Assembly (NCBI GenBank): GCA_016929415.1
Contig: JAFGIW010000013.1
Location: forward strand, 1-64,000
DNA length: 64,000 nucleotides
Reading direction: 5' to 3'
Source of the DNA: Chitinispirillaceae bacterium
Lineage (GTDB): Bacteria; Fibrobacterota; Chitinivibrionia; Chitinivibrionales; Chitinispirillaceae
This document shows positions 16,169-25,799 of this stretch, one piece after another. Numbering within the stretch: the first letter of the stretch is position 1; the number at the start of each line of letters is the position of its first letter. The notes under the pieces are model-generated. The model searched no databases and was not told the origin of the DNA. It was given only the letters and a program-made list of their open reading frames with translations. A program made the translations under genes and the position numbers.

Positions 16169-18739
16169 TCACCTGCCCAACAGGGTGATACGGAAAATCT
16201 TTTTAAGCCCGCCGCCGGTTGAAACATGGACTGTATATAATCCCCTGCTCAACCGTTGTGCGTTGTTGGCGAAATTCCACTTCACGGTCGTCCCGTTCAT
16301 CTCATAGGGCATAACACTCTTACATGCGACCAGCCGCCCCTTGAGGTCATAAAGACGAAGGTTGATGACGCTCTTCGACGGCAATCCCGCCGCAGTAATC
16401 CATATCACATTACCTTTCGATGTTACAGAGAACAGCCGCTTCGGCGTGTTCTTTTCCACAACCGCCATACCTTTATTCAATAAAATATCCTCAAGGGAGA
16501 TGCCGTCGAAATCGACGCCGGAACCGAGTGCGGAGGTGGGTGCACTGTCCGCCGTGGATCTATACGATGCATCCATCGCTTCGCTGGCGGCGCCGATTTT
16601 CGCGGCGGTAACCGTCGGTTCCTCCTGCTGCCATGAGGTATCTTCCCAAAGCTTCATATCGGGCTCGAGCGCGAGCAGGCTTGTCTGACGGGTGACAATA
16701 TGATACTCCCTGCCGAGCGTCTTCACCGCCGCGGCATTGCCGATATAGTCGTCGAACACCAACTGTTCGCTTGTGCGGAACGCCCACTGCGGATCGATAA
16801 AGGGCTGATAGCTGGAAACCGTCGGTGAATAATTGCCGGTCGTCGTCATTGCACAGGAGAACCAGAGCCCGCCGGTTTTGCCGCGGACGGTCACCGCAAC
16901 CGGTTTGCCGCTGTTTTCAATGCTCAGTTTACCGGCAACGCGCACAAGGGCGTTATTGCTGTTATACGTTGACGGAAGCGCCATTTTGCCGAGCGACTTC
17001 TTCGCCATAATGGCTTCATCGATCATTATCGCCCCGCCCCGCACAGTATAATAGTAAGAATAGCCGTTGTAATACCCGTCAATGGTAGAGGCAATATCGG
17101 TGAGCAGATCGGAGGTAATCGAGAGGTCGCGTATGCCGCTGTAGTTGGAACTTCCGAAGAGAGCCGGGAGCTGGGGAACGGAGATTCTCCTTCCGTCGAT
17201 AATTTCATAGCGGTAGGCGATATTGTACCGGTTGAGAATGCCCGACAACCTGAATCCGCCCGATTCAAGCGCGATCGGCAGCAGCTGGTAGTTGTCATCG
17301 ATAGTGAACAGCGTCAAACTGGACTTCTTAACCATGGCCACAAGCCGCGTCATCAGATCGGTATAGGCGGTGCCGTCGTCACTGACTACAAGCTTGTTGT
17401 CAACCTTGGTATAATAGGTCGGCGGTTGAATGAGGTCGCTGATGAGCACCGCGATCCCTTCGGGCGCCTGTTCAACGGCTTTATTAAGGAGTTCTTCCGT
17501 TGAAGCGTCGGAAGATGCGGTCGCGGCGATGATCGCCTTTATCGCCAGGTCAATGTTCGCGGCCGTCACCTCGGCCGGTGCATCGAACACCTGCTGCACC
17601 GTTTTGCCGCCGAAAAGAACATTGAACTTCTGCCCCTCTTTGAGATACTGCTGCAGCGCCAGTACGGCGTATTTCTGCGCGCGTTCCCAAATGTTAACTT
17701 TTACGTATCCGGCAGAGGAGGTATACGTGTAACCGTATACTTCAGCCCGTTTACGATAGTATTCGTTCCAGTCCCATACGCTGTTGCGTAAATCAATGAT
17801 AATGATGCGCGTATCGGGTTCATCCTCGAACCGCATGGTCGCATCGGAGAGCTCAGCCGTGATGCCGGCGGTCATACTCTGGCTCTTGGCATCCCTGCCG
17901 ACCCAGAGAAATTCGTTGCCCCCCGACGGGTCCCGGCTTGCAACCGTACCCGGTTGAAGCCTGAATATTTTATTCCCCGATAACGTCAGCGTTTTACTAG
18001 ATGAAAAGGTCCCGGCTCCCAGACCGGGGATGTCCACCGTATACTCGCCGCGATCGTCGGCAGTGAAGGTGGCCTGCATGAAGCCGATCCGCTTTTCAAA
18101 CACGGGATTCGTTGAATAATAGGAGTAGACATAGGTGCTGTCAAAAGTCACCGGCAGGCAGGCGGTGATCAGCGGTGTGGTACCGGCAACGGAATCATCG
18201 TTAAAGGTATGATGGAACTCAATAGTGATCTTGCGTGATTTCATCGAGGAAGCGGGGAATATACGCAAATTATAATATCCGCGGCCCCATGTCTCAAGAA
18301 GTGCCGGGTCTTTGCGCACTCCCACGATCTGCTGATACTGCTGCGATGCCAGGGCGCGGTCCTGAATCTGGGCCGCTACGGGTTCGCCCTCGATCCAAAG
18401 CCACATGCTGTCGGCAACGAAATCGCTGGGAAGCTGAAAACTCATGGTCATTTCGATGCTGTCGGAACCCTGACGCGTGCTCTGGGTTTCCACCAGAGTA
18501 TCAACTTTTTCTAAAATAAAGTAATTATTGGAGGTTCCCGGAGTAAGCACCAGCGTGTATTTACTGATGGCGATACCGGAGTTGACCCGCATATCGACCA
18601 GCAGCGAATCAACCGAGGTCTGAACGCTGAAGCCCTCACGAACAGCGCGTGAGGAGATGCGATTCAACTGCATCTGACCGAAAGCGATCGATCCGAGCAA
18701 CAAGGTGAAGAAAGGGAAACCGGCAATACTTCGTTTCAT
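16169..18739 (-). CDS. Secreted VIT/von Willebrand factor A protein with C-terminal sorting domain
   Basis: ATG 18739 is chosen because GAGGAGG lies five bases upstream and a Sec signal (FPFFTLLLGSIAFGQ) follows at once. The resulting 856-residue protein has a VIT domain at about residues 30-170 (FQLPSDFVADSMWLWIEG, QDRALASQQYQQIVG, ETWGRGYYNLRIFP). A vWA-like domain begins near residue 310 (RIIIIDLRNS, with GIAVLISDL further on). The usual DxSxS metal site reads D-L-R-N-S, so metal binding may be altered. The last 85 residues form a beta sandwich (INLRLYDLKGRLV, then LSRGLYTVHVS) as in type IX secretion sorting domains. It is first in the module with TIGR02147 and the lipoprotein, so it is probably surface-bound. 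Confidence 0.82.
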   Translation of the reverse strand: MKRSIAGFPFFTLLLGSIAFGQMQLNRISSRAVREGFSVQTSVDSLLVDMRVNSGIAISKYTLVLTPGTSNNYFILEKVDTLVETQSTRQGSDSIEMTMSFQLPSDFVADSMWLWIEGEPVAAQIQDRALASQQYQQIVGVRKDPALLETWGRGYYNLRIFPASSMKSRKITIEFHHTFNDDSVAGTTPLITACLPVTFDSTYVYSYYSTNPVFEKRIGFMQATFTADDRGEYTVDIPGLGAGTFSSSKTLTLSGNKIFRLQPGTVASRDPSGGNEFLWVGRDAKSQSMTAGITAELSDATMRFEDEPDTRIIIIDLRNSVWDWNEYYRKRAEVYGYTYTSSAGYVKVNIWERAQKYAVLALQQYLKEGQKFNVLFGGKTVQQVFDAPAEVTAANIDLAIKAIIAATASSDASTEELLNKAVEQAPEGIAVLISDLIQPPTYYTKVDNKLVVSDDGTAYTDLMTRLVAMVKKSSLTLFTIDDNYQLLPIALESGGFRLSGILNRYNIAYRYEIIDGRRISVPQLPALFGSSNYSGIRDLSITSDLLTDIASTIDGYYNGYSYYYTVRGGAIMIDEAIMAKKSLGKMALPSTYNSNNALVRVAGKLSIENSGKPVAVTVRGKTGGLWFSCAMTTTGNYSPTVSSYQPFIDPQWAFRTSEQLVFDDYIGNAAAVKTLGREYHIVTRQTSLLALEPDMKLWEDTSWQQEEPTVTAAKIGAASEAMDASYRSTADSAPTSALGSGVDFDGISLEDILLNKGMAVVEKNTPKRLFSVTSKGNVIWITAAGLPSKSVINLRLYDLKGRLVACKSVMPYEMNGTTVKWNFANNAQRLSRGLYTVHVSTGGGLKKIFRITLLGR

Positions 18740-18805
18740 GGGGCCTCCTCGTGGGGGTGATGGCTGGTTAATTGGATATGTATTCAAGTCAATGATACTG
18801 CATTT

Positions 18806-18836
18806 AATATAGCTCCGTATACTGTTGACGTCAACA
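18806..18836 (-). promoter_or_regulatory. Sigma70-like promoter with embedded 14-bp palindrome
   Basis: On the minus strand TTGACG (18834-18829), a 17-bp spacer, and TATATT (18811-18806) face the vWA gene, with a leader of about 55-60 nt. The -35 hexamer is inside the perfect palindrome TGTTGACGTCAACA (18823-18836), which would make a natural operator for a dimeric repressor or activator. Confidence 0.65.
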
Positions 18837-18839
18837 CTT

Positions 18840-19362
18840 TTAAAAAGAAAGCGTATTCTGTTGTTATCACTATCAATTATATATTTATCACAACTCTTTG
18901 ATTTAATTAATCATCATTAATTCTTATAATTTCTATTAGTATTATAAATGGGATATTTCTTTGGTTCATACGGCCACATCAGGCAACGTTCAAGGAGGCG
19001 CCGATGAGATAAAGGACAGTATGACTGTTACACTACCGATCTTTGAGCTGAAGGCTTCTGTTCCGCCCGCCTTCGCCGAAGCGGCTTCGCGCAGGCAGAC
19101 GTGACCCCCGGGCACCCCCAGTGCCGGGCATGATGCATTTACAGGGGGCACGCCCGGGACGGGTTGCAGCGCAAGACCGGGAGATAAAATTACGGTATAA
19201 GCTGGAAGAGGCCTCTTTCCTTCCTTTCTCCTGACTTCTGAATTCCGACTTCTGCTTCTCTGCCAGCACGAAGCCGGGTTGCCTGCCCGGCAGAACGAGA
19301 GTTGTTGTTTTTCACACTTCCATTTAACAGTTTTCGTATACTCCGGTTTAATTGGGAACAAT
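18840..19362. other. AT-rich leader plus degenerate repeat-like spacer
   Basis: 18840-18960 is very AT-rich. 18990-19290 is GC-rich and not convincingly coding. It carries self-complementary GC blocks (CGCCTTCGCCGAAGCGGCTTCGCG region, paired CCCGGGC/GCCCGGG words) and a CTGACTTCTGAATTCCGACTTCTG-type simple repeat that often gives spurious reading frames in genomes. No gene is called. Confidence 0.55.
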
Positions 19363-20331
19363 ATGGCACACCAACTACTCTCCTGTTACGACCTCCACAT
19401 CTCTTTTACCCTGTCCGACGGTCAGGTCGATGAAGCGGTGAGGGGTATCGCTTTTTCACTTGATGAGACTGAAACGCTCGGTATTGTCGGCGAATCGGGC
19501 TGCGGGAAGACGATGACTGCACTCGCGGTCATGCGGCTTGTTCCACTGCCGGGAAAGATCACTGCGGGAAGCGTCTTCTTTAAGGAAAATAACCTCCTCA
19601 CCCTTTCAGAGCAGCAAATGCGCACCATACGCGGCAGGCATATTTCGATGATTTTTCAGGATCCGATGACCTCGCTCAATCCGGTCTATACCTGCCGCAG
19701 CCAGATAAAAGAGGCGATCGTTCATCACGGCATTGCACGAACATCCGATGCCGACGCTCTTATCGAATCGATCCTCCACGAAGTCGGCATTCCCGATCCG
19801 AAGCGCACTGCCGACAGCTACCCTCACCAGTTGAGCGGCGGAATGCGTCAACGGGTCATGATCGCCATGGCGCTGGTCTGCAACCCGCGCCTGCTCATTG
19901 CCGATGAACCGACTACCGCGCTCGATGTCACCGTTCAAGCCAGGATTCTCGATCTGCTTCACGGTCTGCAGAGCAAAAAAAGCATGGGCATGATACTGAT
20001 CACCCATAACCTCGGTATCGTGGGAGATATCGCGGATAAGGTTATCGTCATGTATGCCGGTGAAGTTATGGAGTACGCACCGGTCAGGGAGCTCTTCGAC
20101 CGCCCGATGCACCCGTACACCGTCAACCTGCTCGAAACGATCCCCGCCATCGCTGCGCGCAAAGAGCGGCTGACCGTGATTCCCGGGGAAGTACCGACGC
20201 TGCGGAACATTCCCCCGGGCTGTCCGTTTCATCCCCGCTGCAACCGGTCGATGCCGCGCTGTTCCACTGAACACCCGGCACTTTCAACTCCCGGTACAAA
20301 CCATCAGGTGAGGTGCCTTCTCTATGCCTGA
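19363..20331 (+). CDS. oppD: Oligopeptide/dipeptide ABC transporter ATP-binding protein
   Basis: This 322-residue protein begins MAHQLLSCYD; an upstream open stretch from 19279 is within spacer repeats and is excluded. Walker A is GESGCGKT (residues 43-50), the signature is LSGGMRQR, Walker B is LLIADEPTTALD, and the H-loop is in ILITHNLG. The C-terminal extension has PPGCPFHPRCNRSMPRC, the cysteine pattern of OppD/DppD that can hold an iron-sulfur cluster. It energises peptide (or nickel) uptake. The reading frame overlaps oppF by eight bases. No permease or binding protein gene is nearby, so the partners must be encoded elsewhere. Confidence 0.9.
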   Translation: MAHQLLSCYDLHISFTLSDGQVDEAVRGIAFSLDETETLGIVGESGCGKTMTALAVMRLVPLPGKITAGSVFFKENNLLTLSEQQMRTIRGRHISMIFQDPMTSLNPVYTCRSQIKEAIVHHGIARTSDADALIESILHEVGIPDPKRTADSYPHQLSGGMRQRVMIAMALVCNPRLLIADEPTTALDVTVQARILDLLHGLQSKKSMGMILITHNLGIVGDIADKVIVMYAGEVMEYAPVRELFDRPMHPYTVNLLETIPAIAARKERLTVIPGEVPTLRNIPPGCPFHPRCNRSMPRCSTEHPALSTPGTNHQVRCLLYA

Positions 20332-21352
20332 AACAGCCGCGCTGCAATCGAACGACATTGTCGTCAACGTCAACGACCTGTGCGTCCACTTCCCGATCAG
20401 AAAGGGGCTCTTCGGCGCGGTAGCCGGTTTCGTTAAAGCGGTTGACGGCATCTCGTTTGCCGTCAGACACGGCGAGATTTTCGCGCTCGTCGGCGAATCG
20501 GGGTGTGGAAAGACCACGACCGCCCAGGCGATCGCCGGGCTGCTCCCCGCCACCTCCGGATCGATCGATCTTTCGTTTGATAATATGCCGCAACGGACGA
20601 TCGACTGGAAAAGCGCGGATGCCGCCGCTGCAAAAGCCGTCCGCCGACGGATGCAGATGATCTTTCAGGACCCTTACAGTTCGCTCAATCCCCGCATGAC
20701 GGTGAAGGCCATTCTTGAAGAACCGCTGATTATCCATCACCTCGGCTCACGCGACGAGCGCGATCGGCGCATCCGTGCACTGCTCGACCGGGTCGGCCTG
20801 TCGCACGAGTACCTCAACCGCTATCCCCATGAATTTTCCGGCGGACAGCGCCAGCGCATCGGCATCGCCCGGGCGCTCGCCACCGACCCACGGCTCATCA
20901 TCGCCGACGAACCGGTAAGTGCGCTCGACGTCTCCATTCAGGCGCAGATCATCAACCTTATGCAGGACCTTCGTACCGGTTGCCGGCAGACCCAGCTCTT
21001 CATCTCGCACGACCTCGCCGTCGTGCGCCACATGGCCGACCGTATCGCCGTCATGTACCGGGGGAAGTTCGCCGAGTACGGAAGCGAGTCGGACCTCTTT
21101 CTCCACCCCTGCCATCCCTATACGATTCTGCTTCTCGACAGCATACCGGTCCCCGGAAAGGGACGAAAACAGCGCGGCGGCAATGCCGCCGAAGAAATCG
21201 ACCGCCAACCGGAGGTCGCGGGATGCGCCTTTTACCCCCGCTGCCCGCGACGACTTGACAAGTGCCGGGCCACCGTGCCCGAACTGCGGGAAGTGAAGAA
21301 GGGACACGGGGTGGCATGCTTCAATCCGGCGGGTGAATACGAAACGACGTAA
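20324..21352 (+). CDS. oppF: Oligopeptide/dipeptide ABC transporter ATP-binding protein
   Basis: This is the 342-residue partner of OppD. Walker A is GESGCGKT (about residues 60-67), the signature is FSGGQRQRIGIARAL, Walker B is LIIADEPVSALD, and the switch His is in LFISHDLAVV. The tail ends with GCAFYPRCPRRLDKC and a later Cys, as in OppF/DppF. An N-terminal insertion after Walker A (LSFDNMPQRTIDWKSADAAA) is slightly longer than usual. Its ATG lies inside the last codons of oppD, so translation is coupled. Together they form the ATPase heterodimer of a peptide importer. Confidence 0.9.
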   Translation: MPETAALQSNDIVVNVNDLCVHFPIRKGLFGAVAGFVKAVDGISFAVRHGEIFALVGESGCGKTTTAQAIAGLLPATSGSIDLSFDNMPQRTIDWKSADAAAAKAVRRRMQMIFQDPYSSLNPRMTVKAILEEPLIIHHLGSRDERDRRIRALLDRVGLSHEYLNRYPHEFSGGQRQRIGIARALATDPRLIIADEPVSALDVSIQAQIINLMQDLRTGCRQTQLFISHDLAVVRHMADRIAVMYRGKFAEYGSESDLFLHPCHPYTILLLDSIPVPGKGRKQRGGNAAEEIDRQPEVAGCAFYPRCPRRLDKCRATVPELREVKKGHGVACFNPAGEYETT

Positions 21353-21476
21353 AGAGCATATGGTGCGGCCCATCTTCACGACCTAGCGCTTGAAACATTT
21401 GCATTGCCTCAATAATTCTCTGCCATTTATATTCTTCATTTCAATCCGACCACCCTCAACCGAAAGAGTGAACATC

Positions 21477-22760
21477 ATGGAACCGACGTTCCCGCCCCAC
21501 GGAAAAAACGACTCCCCGCTGACGAAGATCAGCCGATGCATAATTTCAAACGGAAGAGTCGCACTCTTCTTCCTATTTCCGGCTGTTGCCTGCCCGCTGG
21601 ATTCCGCCGATACCGCTTCCACGATCATATATCGATTTACCGGTGTGAATCTGTCTGGTCCGGACGCTCAGCTGCTCACGACGAAGCTTAAAAATATGCT
21701 TGAACAAGTAAACGGGGGATCATACCTCAATGCCGCTGAATGGGAAGACAGTGCAAAGGCACTGCCGGCTGAATGCGCCACCCGGGCAACAGCCGATTCG
21801 GTCACGAAGATTGCCGGCGCGCAAAAAGTGGTATGGGGTACTATCGGAAAAATAAACGATACGTATATGTGTTCCGTCTACCGGCTTACTGCCGCCCCCC
21901 CCGGTAACCGCTACGAAGTCTTTCAGGAAGAAATCACCGGCGATTTATCGGATGTGCTGAAATACTCCATACACAATATCGCGATGAAAATGACCGGACA
22001 ACCTGATAAAGTAATCATGAAGCCCCTGCCCCAGCCCGTACCCCAACCAAGCGAATTAAAGATCCCGCCGCCTGCGGCGGCAGCGGCCGGAAAGGGCAGG
22101 GGACGACTCTCCATTCAAATAGACGATGATGACGCCAAGCTCTATCTGGACGGCAAGCCGATCAGTTCCGGCGACATCGAACTGCGCGTGCCTGCGGGGA
22201 TGCACCGGATAACCGCAAAAAACGACGATAATACAAAAACCGAATTCGTCGAGGTTTTCAACAATGAGCAATCCATGATATCATTGAGTCTTGATGAGAA
22301 CAAACGGAATGTCCGTTTTTTCATGGGCTTCGACGCAAGCTGGATGGTGGGTTCAGGGATCGAGTTCGGTCCAAGTCACACCGTCGGTCTCGAAATTAAA
22401 AAAAAGCACCTCATTGCGCTCGATTACTACTGGGGATTTCATTTTTTCGACAGCGAAATCTTCGGCGGCGGCATCAACTATATGTTTACCTTTAACGTAA
22501 AAGATATTTTCCTTGCGCGCCTCGGAGGCGGTATGGGCTTCTGGTATGAACAGGGCTGGGATTATAACGATTATTATGAAGATTATTACGGGTCGTATTA
22601 TAACGAATACTTTTGGGACGCTTTCTACTTCGGCGGGCCGAAAGTGCGGCTCGAGGTCGGTTACAAGTATGTGTTCTTCACCGTACTCGATGCACAGTGC
22701 CTGATAGGTCCCGAGGATGTGAAAGTCATGTTGAACTCGGGCATTTCCTTCAGGCTTTGA
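21477..22760 (+). CDS. Exported protein: CsgG/FlgO-like domain, PEGA domain, outer-membrane barrel
   Basis: This protein of about 427 residues starts at ATG 21477, which gives a hydrophobic export segment (GRVALFFLFPAVACP) after an unusually polar leader. Residues 50-160 resemble the CsgG/FlgO/TolB-N fold (GPDAQLLTTKLKNML, then AQKVVWGTIGKI). A PEGA-type beta domain follows (KLYLDGKPI, VPAGMHRITAKN). The last 150 residues are rich in alternating aromatics and Gly and end in GISFRL, as in beta-barrels that finish with an aromatic residue near the C-terminus. A Tyr/Asp-rich loop (YNDYYEDYYGSYYNEY) is striking. It is probably an outer-membrane protein. It stands alone after oppF. Confidence 0.65.
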   Translation: MEPTFPPHGKNDSPLTKISRCIISNGRVALFFLFPAVACPLDSADTASTIIYRFTGVNLSGPDAQLLTTKLKNMLEQVNGGSYLNAAEWEDSAKALPAECATRATADSVTKIAGAQKVVWGTIGKINDTYMCSVYRLTAAPPGNRYEVFQEEITGDLSDVLKYSIHNIAMKMTGQPDKVIMKPLPQPVPQPSELKIPPPAAAAAGKGRGRLSIQIDDDDAKLYLDGKPISSGDIELRVPAGMHRITAKNDDNTKTEFVEVFNNEQSMISLSLDENKRNVRFFMGFDASWMVGSGIEFGPSHTVGLEIKKKHLIALDYYWGFHFFDSEIFGGGINYMFTFNVKDIFLARLGGGMGFWYEQGWDYNDYYEDYYGSYYNEYFWDAFYFGGPKVRLEVGYKYVFFTVLDAQCLIGPEDVKVMLNSGISFRL

Positions 22761-22828
22761 GGGATAGTCGGCAACCACCACCAAACCCGGCTATCTTATG
22801 AATATATTTTTCTACGCTTATTCCTCCC

Positions 22829-24205
22829 CTACTCGTACACAGACACGATATTGTACGTCTTCATCTTCAGGTAAAGCGTCTTCGGGTTGATCTCCAGCAT
22901 CTCCGACGCTTTCCCCTTGTGTCCGTTGGCGATGCCGAGCACCTTGATGATATGACGCCGTTCCATCTCTTTGAGCGAGAGCGCCTCTTTATCATCCTGC
23001 TTTTCTTTCTGCAGATTCGTATACTGTTTATCCGCCGTTTTCTCCTTCGGCGCATGCAGAAAGGAGAGATCGTCGGCGGTGACGGTGCGCCCGGTTGTCA
23101 ATATGCAGGTCCGCTCGACGACGTTCTTGAGTTCACGGACGTTACCGCGCCAGTCATACGATTTGAGCATTTGAAGCGCACCGCGGTCGAATTCCTTCTG
23201 GAAGCCCTGCTGCGTGATGAAATAATTGATCAGCATTACGATGTCGTCGATACGGTCTTTGAGCTGAGGAACGGTCACCGACAGCACGTTGAGCCGGTAG
23301 AACAGATCGGCGCGGAACCGGTTCTCGGCCACCAGTTTTTCGAGCGGCTGGTTGGTTGCACAGATTATGCGGACATTGAGCACTATGTCCCGCGTCCCTC
23401 CCACGCGGCGGATTTCACCCGTTTCAAGAAACCGCAACAGTTTCGCCTGAAAATGGATCGGAATTTCGCCGATTTCATCGAGGAAAAGCGTCCCCCCGTC
23501 GGCGATTTCGGCGAGTCCGCGTTTCTGGGCTTTTGCATCGGTAAATGCTCCCTTCTCGTAGCCGAACAGCTCGCTTTCGAGGAGTGTTTCGGAGAACGAG
23601 GCGCAACTGATCGCGATAAACGGCTTATCCTTGCATAAACTGTTATCGTGGATCGAACGGGCGACAAGTTCCTTTCCCGTCCCGCTCTCGCCCAGGACCA
23701 GTACCGTCGACTGGGTCGGCGCGATGCGTGAAATGATGTGCTGCAACTCGACCATGACCTTACTTTTGCCGACAAGCTGGCCGCCGCGCCCCGTTTTGGC
23801 GAGTTCCTCGCGCAGTATTTTCAGATCAACCTGGGAACGCTGGTGTTCGATCGCGCGCTCGATCTGGATAAGCAACTCGTTAAGTTCATACGGCTTGCGG
23901 ATGTATTCGAAGGCACCGAGTTTCATGCTCTCGATGACGTTTTCAAACGTGGCGTTACCGGTAAGAATAATCACCTCGGAAGGAATTGCATCCTGTTTCA
24001 TGGTACGCAATACCTCCATACCGTCGGTATTCGGCATCAGAATATCAAGAAGCACGACATGGAAAAAGTCTTCCCGCAGCCTCGTCAGCGCGGCGTCACC
24101 GTTTGCCACCGTCTCGACGTTGTATCCCACCCGCCCGAGCTCCTTGCCGAGTAACAGACGAAGCGACGCCTCATCGTCAACAACGAGTATCTTTCCTTTG
24201 CTCAT
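22829..24205 (-). CDS. NtrC-family sigma54-dependent response regulator
   Basis: This 458-residue regulator has a receiver with phospho-acceptor Asp54 (VVLLDILMP) and Lys104. The AAA+ domain has Walker A GESGTGKE (172-179), the sigma54 contact loop GAFTDA (219-224, in place of the commoner GAFTGA) and Walker B GGTLFLDEIGE. A Fis-type helix-turn-helix closes the protein (MERRHIIKVLGIANGHKGKAS). It sits 82 bp downstream of the hybrid kinase at 24288 on the same strand, and the two very likely form one signalling pair. Targets are unknown; I see no convincing -24/-12 promoter in the window. Confidence 0.92.
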   Translation of the reverse strand: MSKGKILVVDDEASLRLLLGKELGRVGYNVETVANGDAALTRLREDFFHVVLLDILMPNTDGMEVLRTMKQDAIPSEVIILTGNATFENVIESMKLGAFEYIRKPYELNELLIQIERAIEHQRSQVDLKILREELAKTGRGGQLVGKSKVMVELQHIISRIAPTQSTVLVLGESGTGKELVARSIHDNSLCKDKPFIAISCASFSETLLESELFGYEKGAFTDAKAQKRGLAEIADGGTLFLDEIGEIPIHFQAKLLRFLETGEIRRVGGTRDIVLNVRIICATNQPLEKLVAENRFRADLFYRLNVLSVTVPQLKDRIDDIVMLINYFITQQGFQKEFDRGALQMLKSYDWRGNVRELKNVVERTCILTTGRTVTADDLSFLHAPKEKTADKQYTNLQKEKQDDKEALSLKEMERRHIIKVLGIANGHKGKASEMLEINPKTLYLKMKTYNIVSVYE

Positions 24206-24287
24206 CGGACCTCCCCGGCGTAAGCCGTCATCTATTCGCTGGTATGCAGTTCCTGCCTTTTTCGTTCCACAGGTTCAACCGCAAACG

Positions 24288-25799
24288 TCAGGCGAGGGGA
24301 ATTTCAAGGAAAACCGTTGTTCCCGCACCCTGTTCGCTTGAAATATCGATATGCCCGTTGCATTCTTCTATAATATTGTAACAGATAGCCAATCCCATAC
24401 CGGTTCCCTTCCCCACCTCCTTCGTCGTGAAGAAAGGATCAAAAACTTTCGGAAGGATATCGGCGCTGATTCCCGGACCGTTATCGCTGATCTGTACCCT
24501 GCAGTAGCGGCCGGGGTCCTTCGCCGGTACCTTGCCGATGGACACCGTCGATCCGCCGGGACAGAAATCGATGCTGTTGGCGATAATATTAACAAACACC
24601 TGCTCAAGCTGGTTCGCATTGCCGCGTATCGTAATGCCGGGGTGGATGGTATCGACCACATTGAGATTGGCGTGCTTCGTACGCGTATGAGTTAACTTAA
24701 CGGCATCTTCCACGCACTGGCGCAGGTCAACGTCCGCCTTCGAAACGTCGCCTTCACGCGCGAATTTCGAAAGGTTTTCCACGATGCCCCTGCACCGCAA
24801 CGTTTCCATATTGATTATTCCGAGATACTCTTTCAGATCGTTCTCTTCGATCGGTTCGTTGTTCTGGATTCTCCCGAGCAGCGCGCTCGAAAATCCGAGG
24901 ATCGCCGTTAGCGGATTATTGAGCTCGTGGGCGACCCCTGAAGCGAGTGTTCCAATCGACGCGAGCCGGGCGGATCGGTAGAGCTGCTGCCGGGCGATTC
25001 GCTGTTCCTCCTGTAAATTTATCTGTTCGGTGACGTCCTCCATGGCGATAACGATGCTCAGGTCGTCATCCACCGCACCGGTATAGACCGCCTTCAGACT
25101 CAACTGCAGAGGGGGGGCGGGGACTTCCCGCAGTATGGAAAAGGTCCGCTGCCCGACTGACGGCAGGTCCGACAGGGTAAACGAGTTGAGGAAGTTCTCC
25201 ACCAGCGGCCTGTCCTGTTCGCGGAAAAGCGAGTAAAAGCTTTTCCCCACAATGTCCTCACGTTTTGCATTGAAGGTATCCCTGAAGAAACGGTTGCAAT
25301 CGGATATCATTCTGTTGGAATCGATCGATAGATAAAGGTGTGGAAAATTCTCATAAAGACTTTCATAACGTGTTTTGGAAAGGGTGAGTTCCTTGTGAAG
25401 GTTCCGTATCCGCAGCAGCGAATTGATGCGCGCCCGCAATTCCTCGGCGGAAAAAGGTTTGGTCAGATAGTCGTCGGCATGGTTCAGCCCTTTGACCTTG
25501 TCTGCATTGGAGCATAATGCCGATATCATGATGATAGGTAAAAAATCCTTTCCGGCCGCCTTTTTAATCTGCTCGGCGACGTCGATGCCGCTAATGTCGG
25601 GCATGATGACGTCAAGAAGCACCAGATCGACCTTCTCATTTTGTACCATTGCGAGCGCTTCCCTGCCGCAACGCGCTTCGAGGGAATTGAAACCTGCTTC
25701 GTCCATCAGGGCCTTGATAAACGACACAGCATCCGCACTGTCATCGACGATCAGCACCGTTTCCGGCGCTCCCGTATATTTATCAGGCAAAGTAGTCAT
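24288..25799 (-). CDS. Receiver-PAS-histidine kinase (NtrB-like output)
   Basis: This 503-residue soluble kinase has an N-terminal receiver (VLIVDDSAD, acceptor Asp63 in VLLDVIMP). A PAS domain spans about residues 140-265 ([20 protein letters not shown], then AMEDVTEQ). The H-box is [20 protein letters not shown] and the ATPase has N-box [16 protein letters not shown] and [10 protein letters not shown]. No membrane segment is seen, so it reads a cytoplasmic signal or another kinase through the receiver. Its first 17 bases overlap the end of rdgB, so it is cotranscribed with leuS-rdgB. The NtrC regulator follows. Confidence 0.9.
   Translation of the reverse strand: MTTLPDKYTGAPETVLIVDDSADAVSFIKALMDEAGFNSLEARCGREALAMVQNEKVDLVLLDVIMPDISGIDVAEQIKKAAGKDFLPIIMISALCSNADKVKGLNHADDYLTKPFSAEELRARINSLLRIRNLHKELTLSKTRYESLYENFPHLYLSIDSNRMISDCNRFFRDTFNAKREDIVGKSFYSLFREQDRPLVENFLNSFTLSDLPSVGQRTFSILREVPAPPLQLSLKAVYTGAVDDDLSIVIAMEDVTEQINLQEEQRIARQQLYRSARLASIGTLASGVAHELNNPLTAILGFSSALLGRIQNNEPIEENDLKEYLGIINMETLRCRGIVENLSKFAREGDVSKADVDLRQCVEDAVKLTHTRTKHANLNVVDTIHPGITIRGNANQLEQVFVNIIANSIDFCPGGSTVSIGKVPAKDPGRYCRVQISDNGPGISADILPKVFDPFFTTKEVGKGTGMGLAICYNIIEECNGHIDISSEQGAGTTVFLEIPLA

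Noticed and set aside
18990-19361. Minus-strand 123-codon frame in the spacer before oppD
   Set aside because: It is made of simple-repeat and GC-hairpin sequence of the kind that yields spurious proteins.
19363-21352. Complete peptide transporter operon
   Set aside because: Only the two ATPase genes are present; flanking genes are unrelated.
22829-24205. GAFTDA as a loss of sigma54 function
   Set aside because: The variant occurs in working NtrC-type activators, so it is only a mild curiosity.
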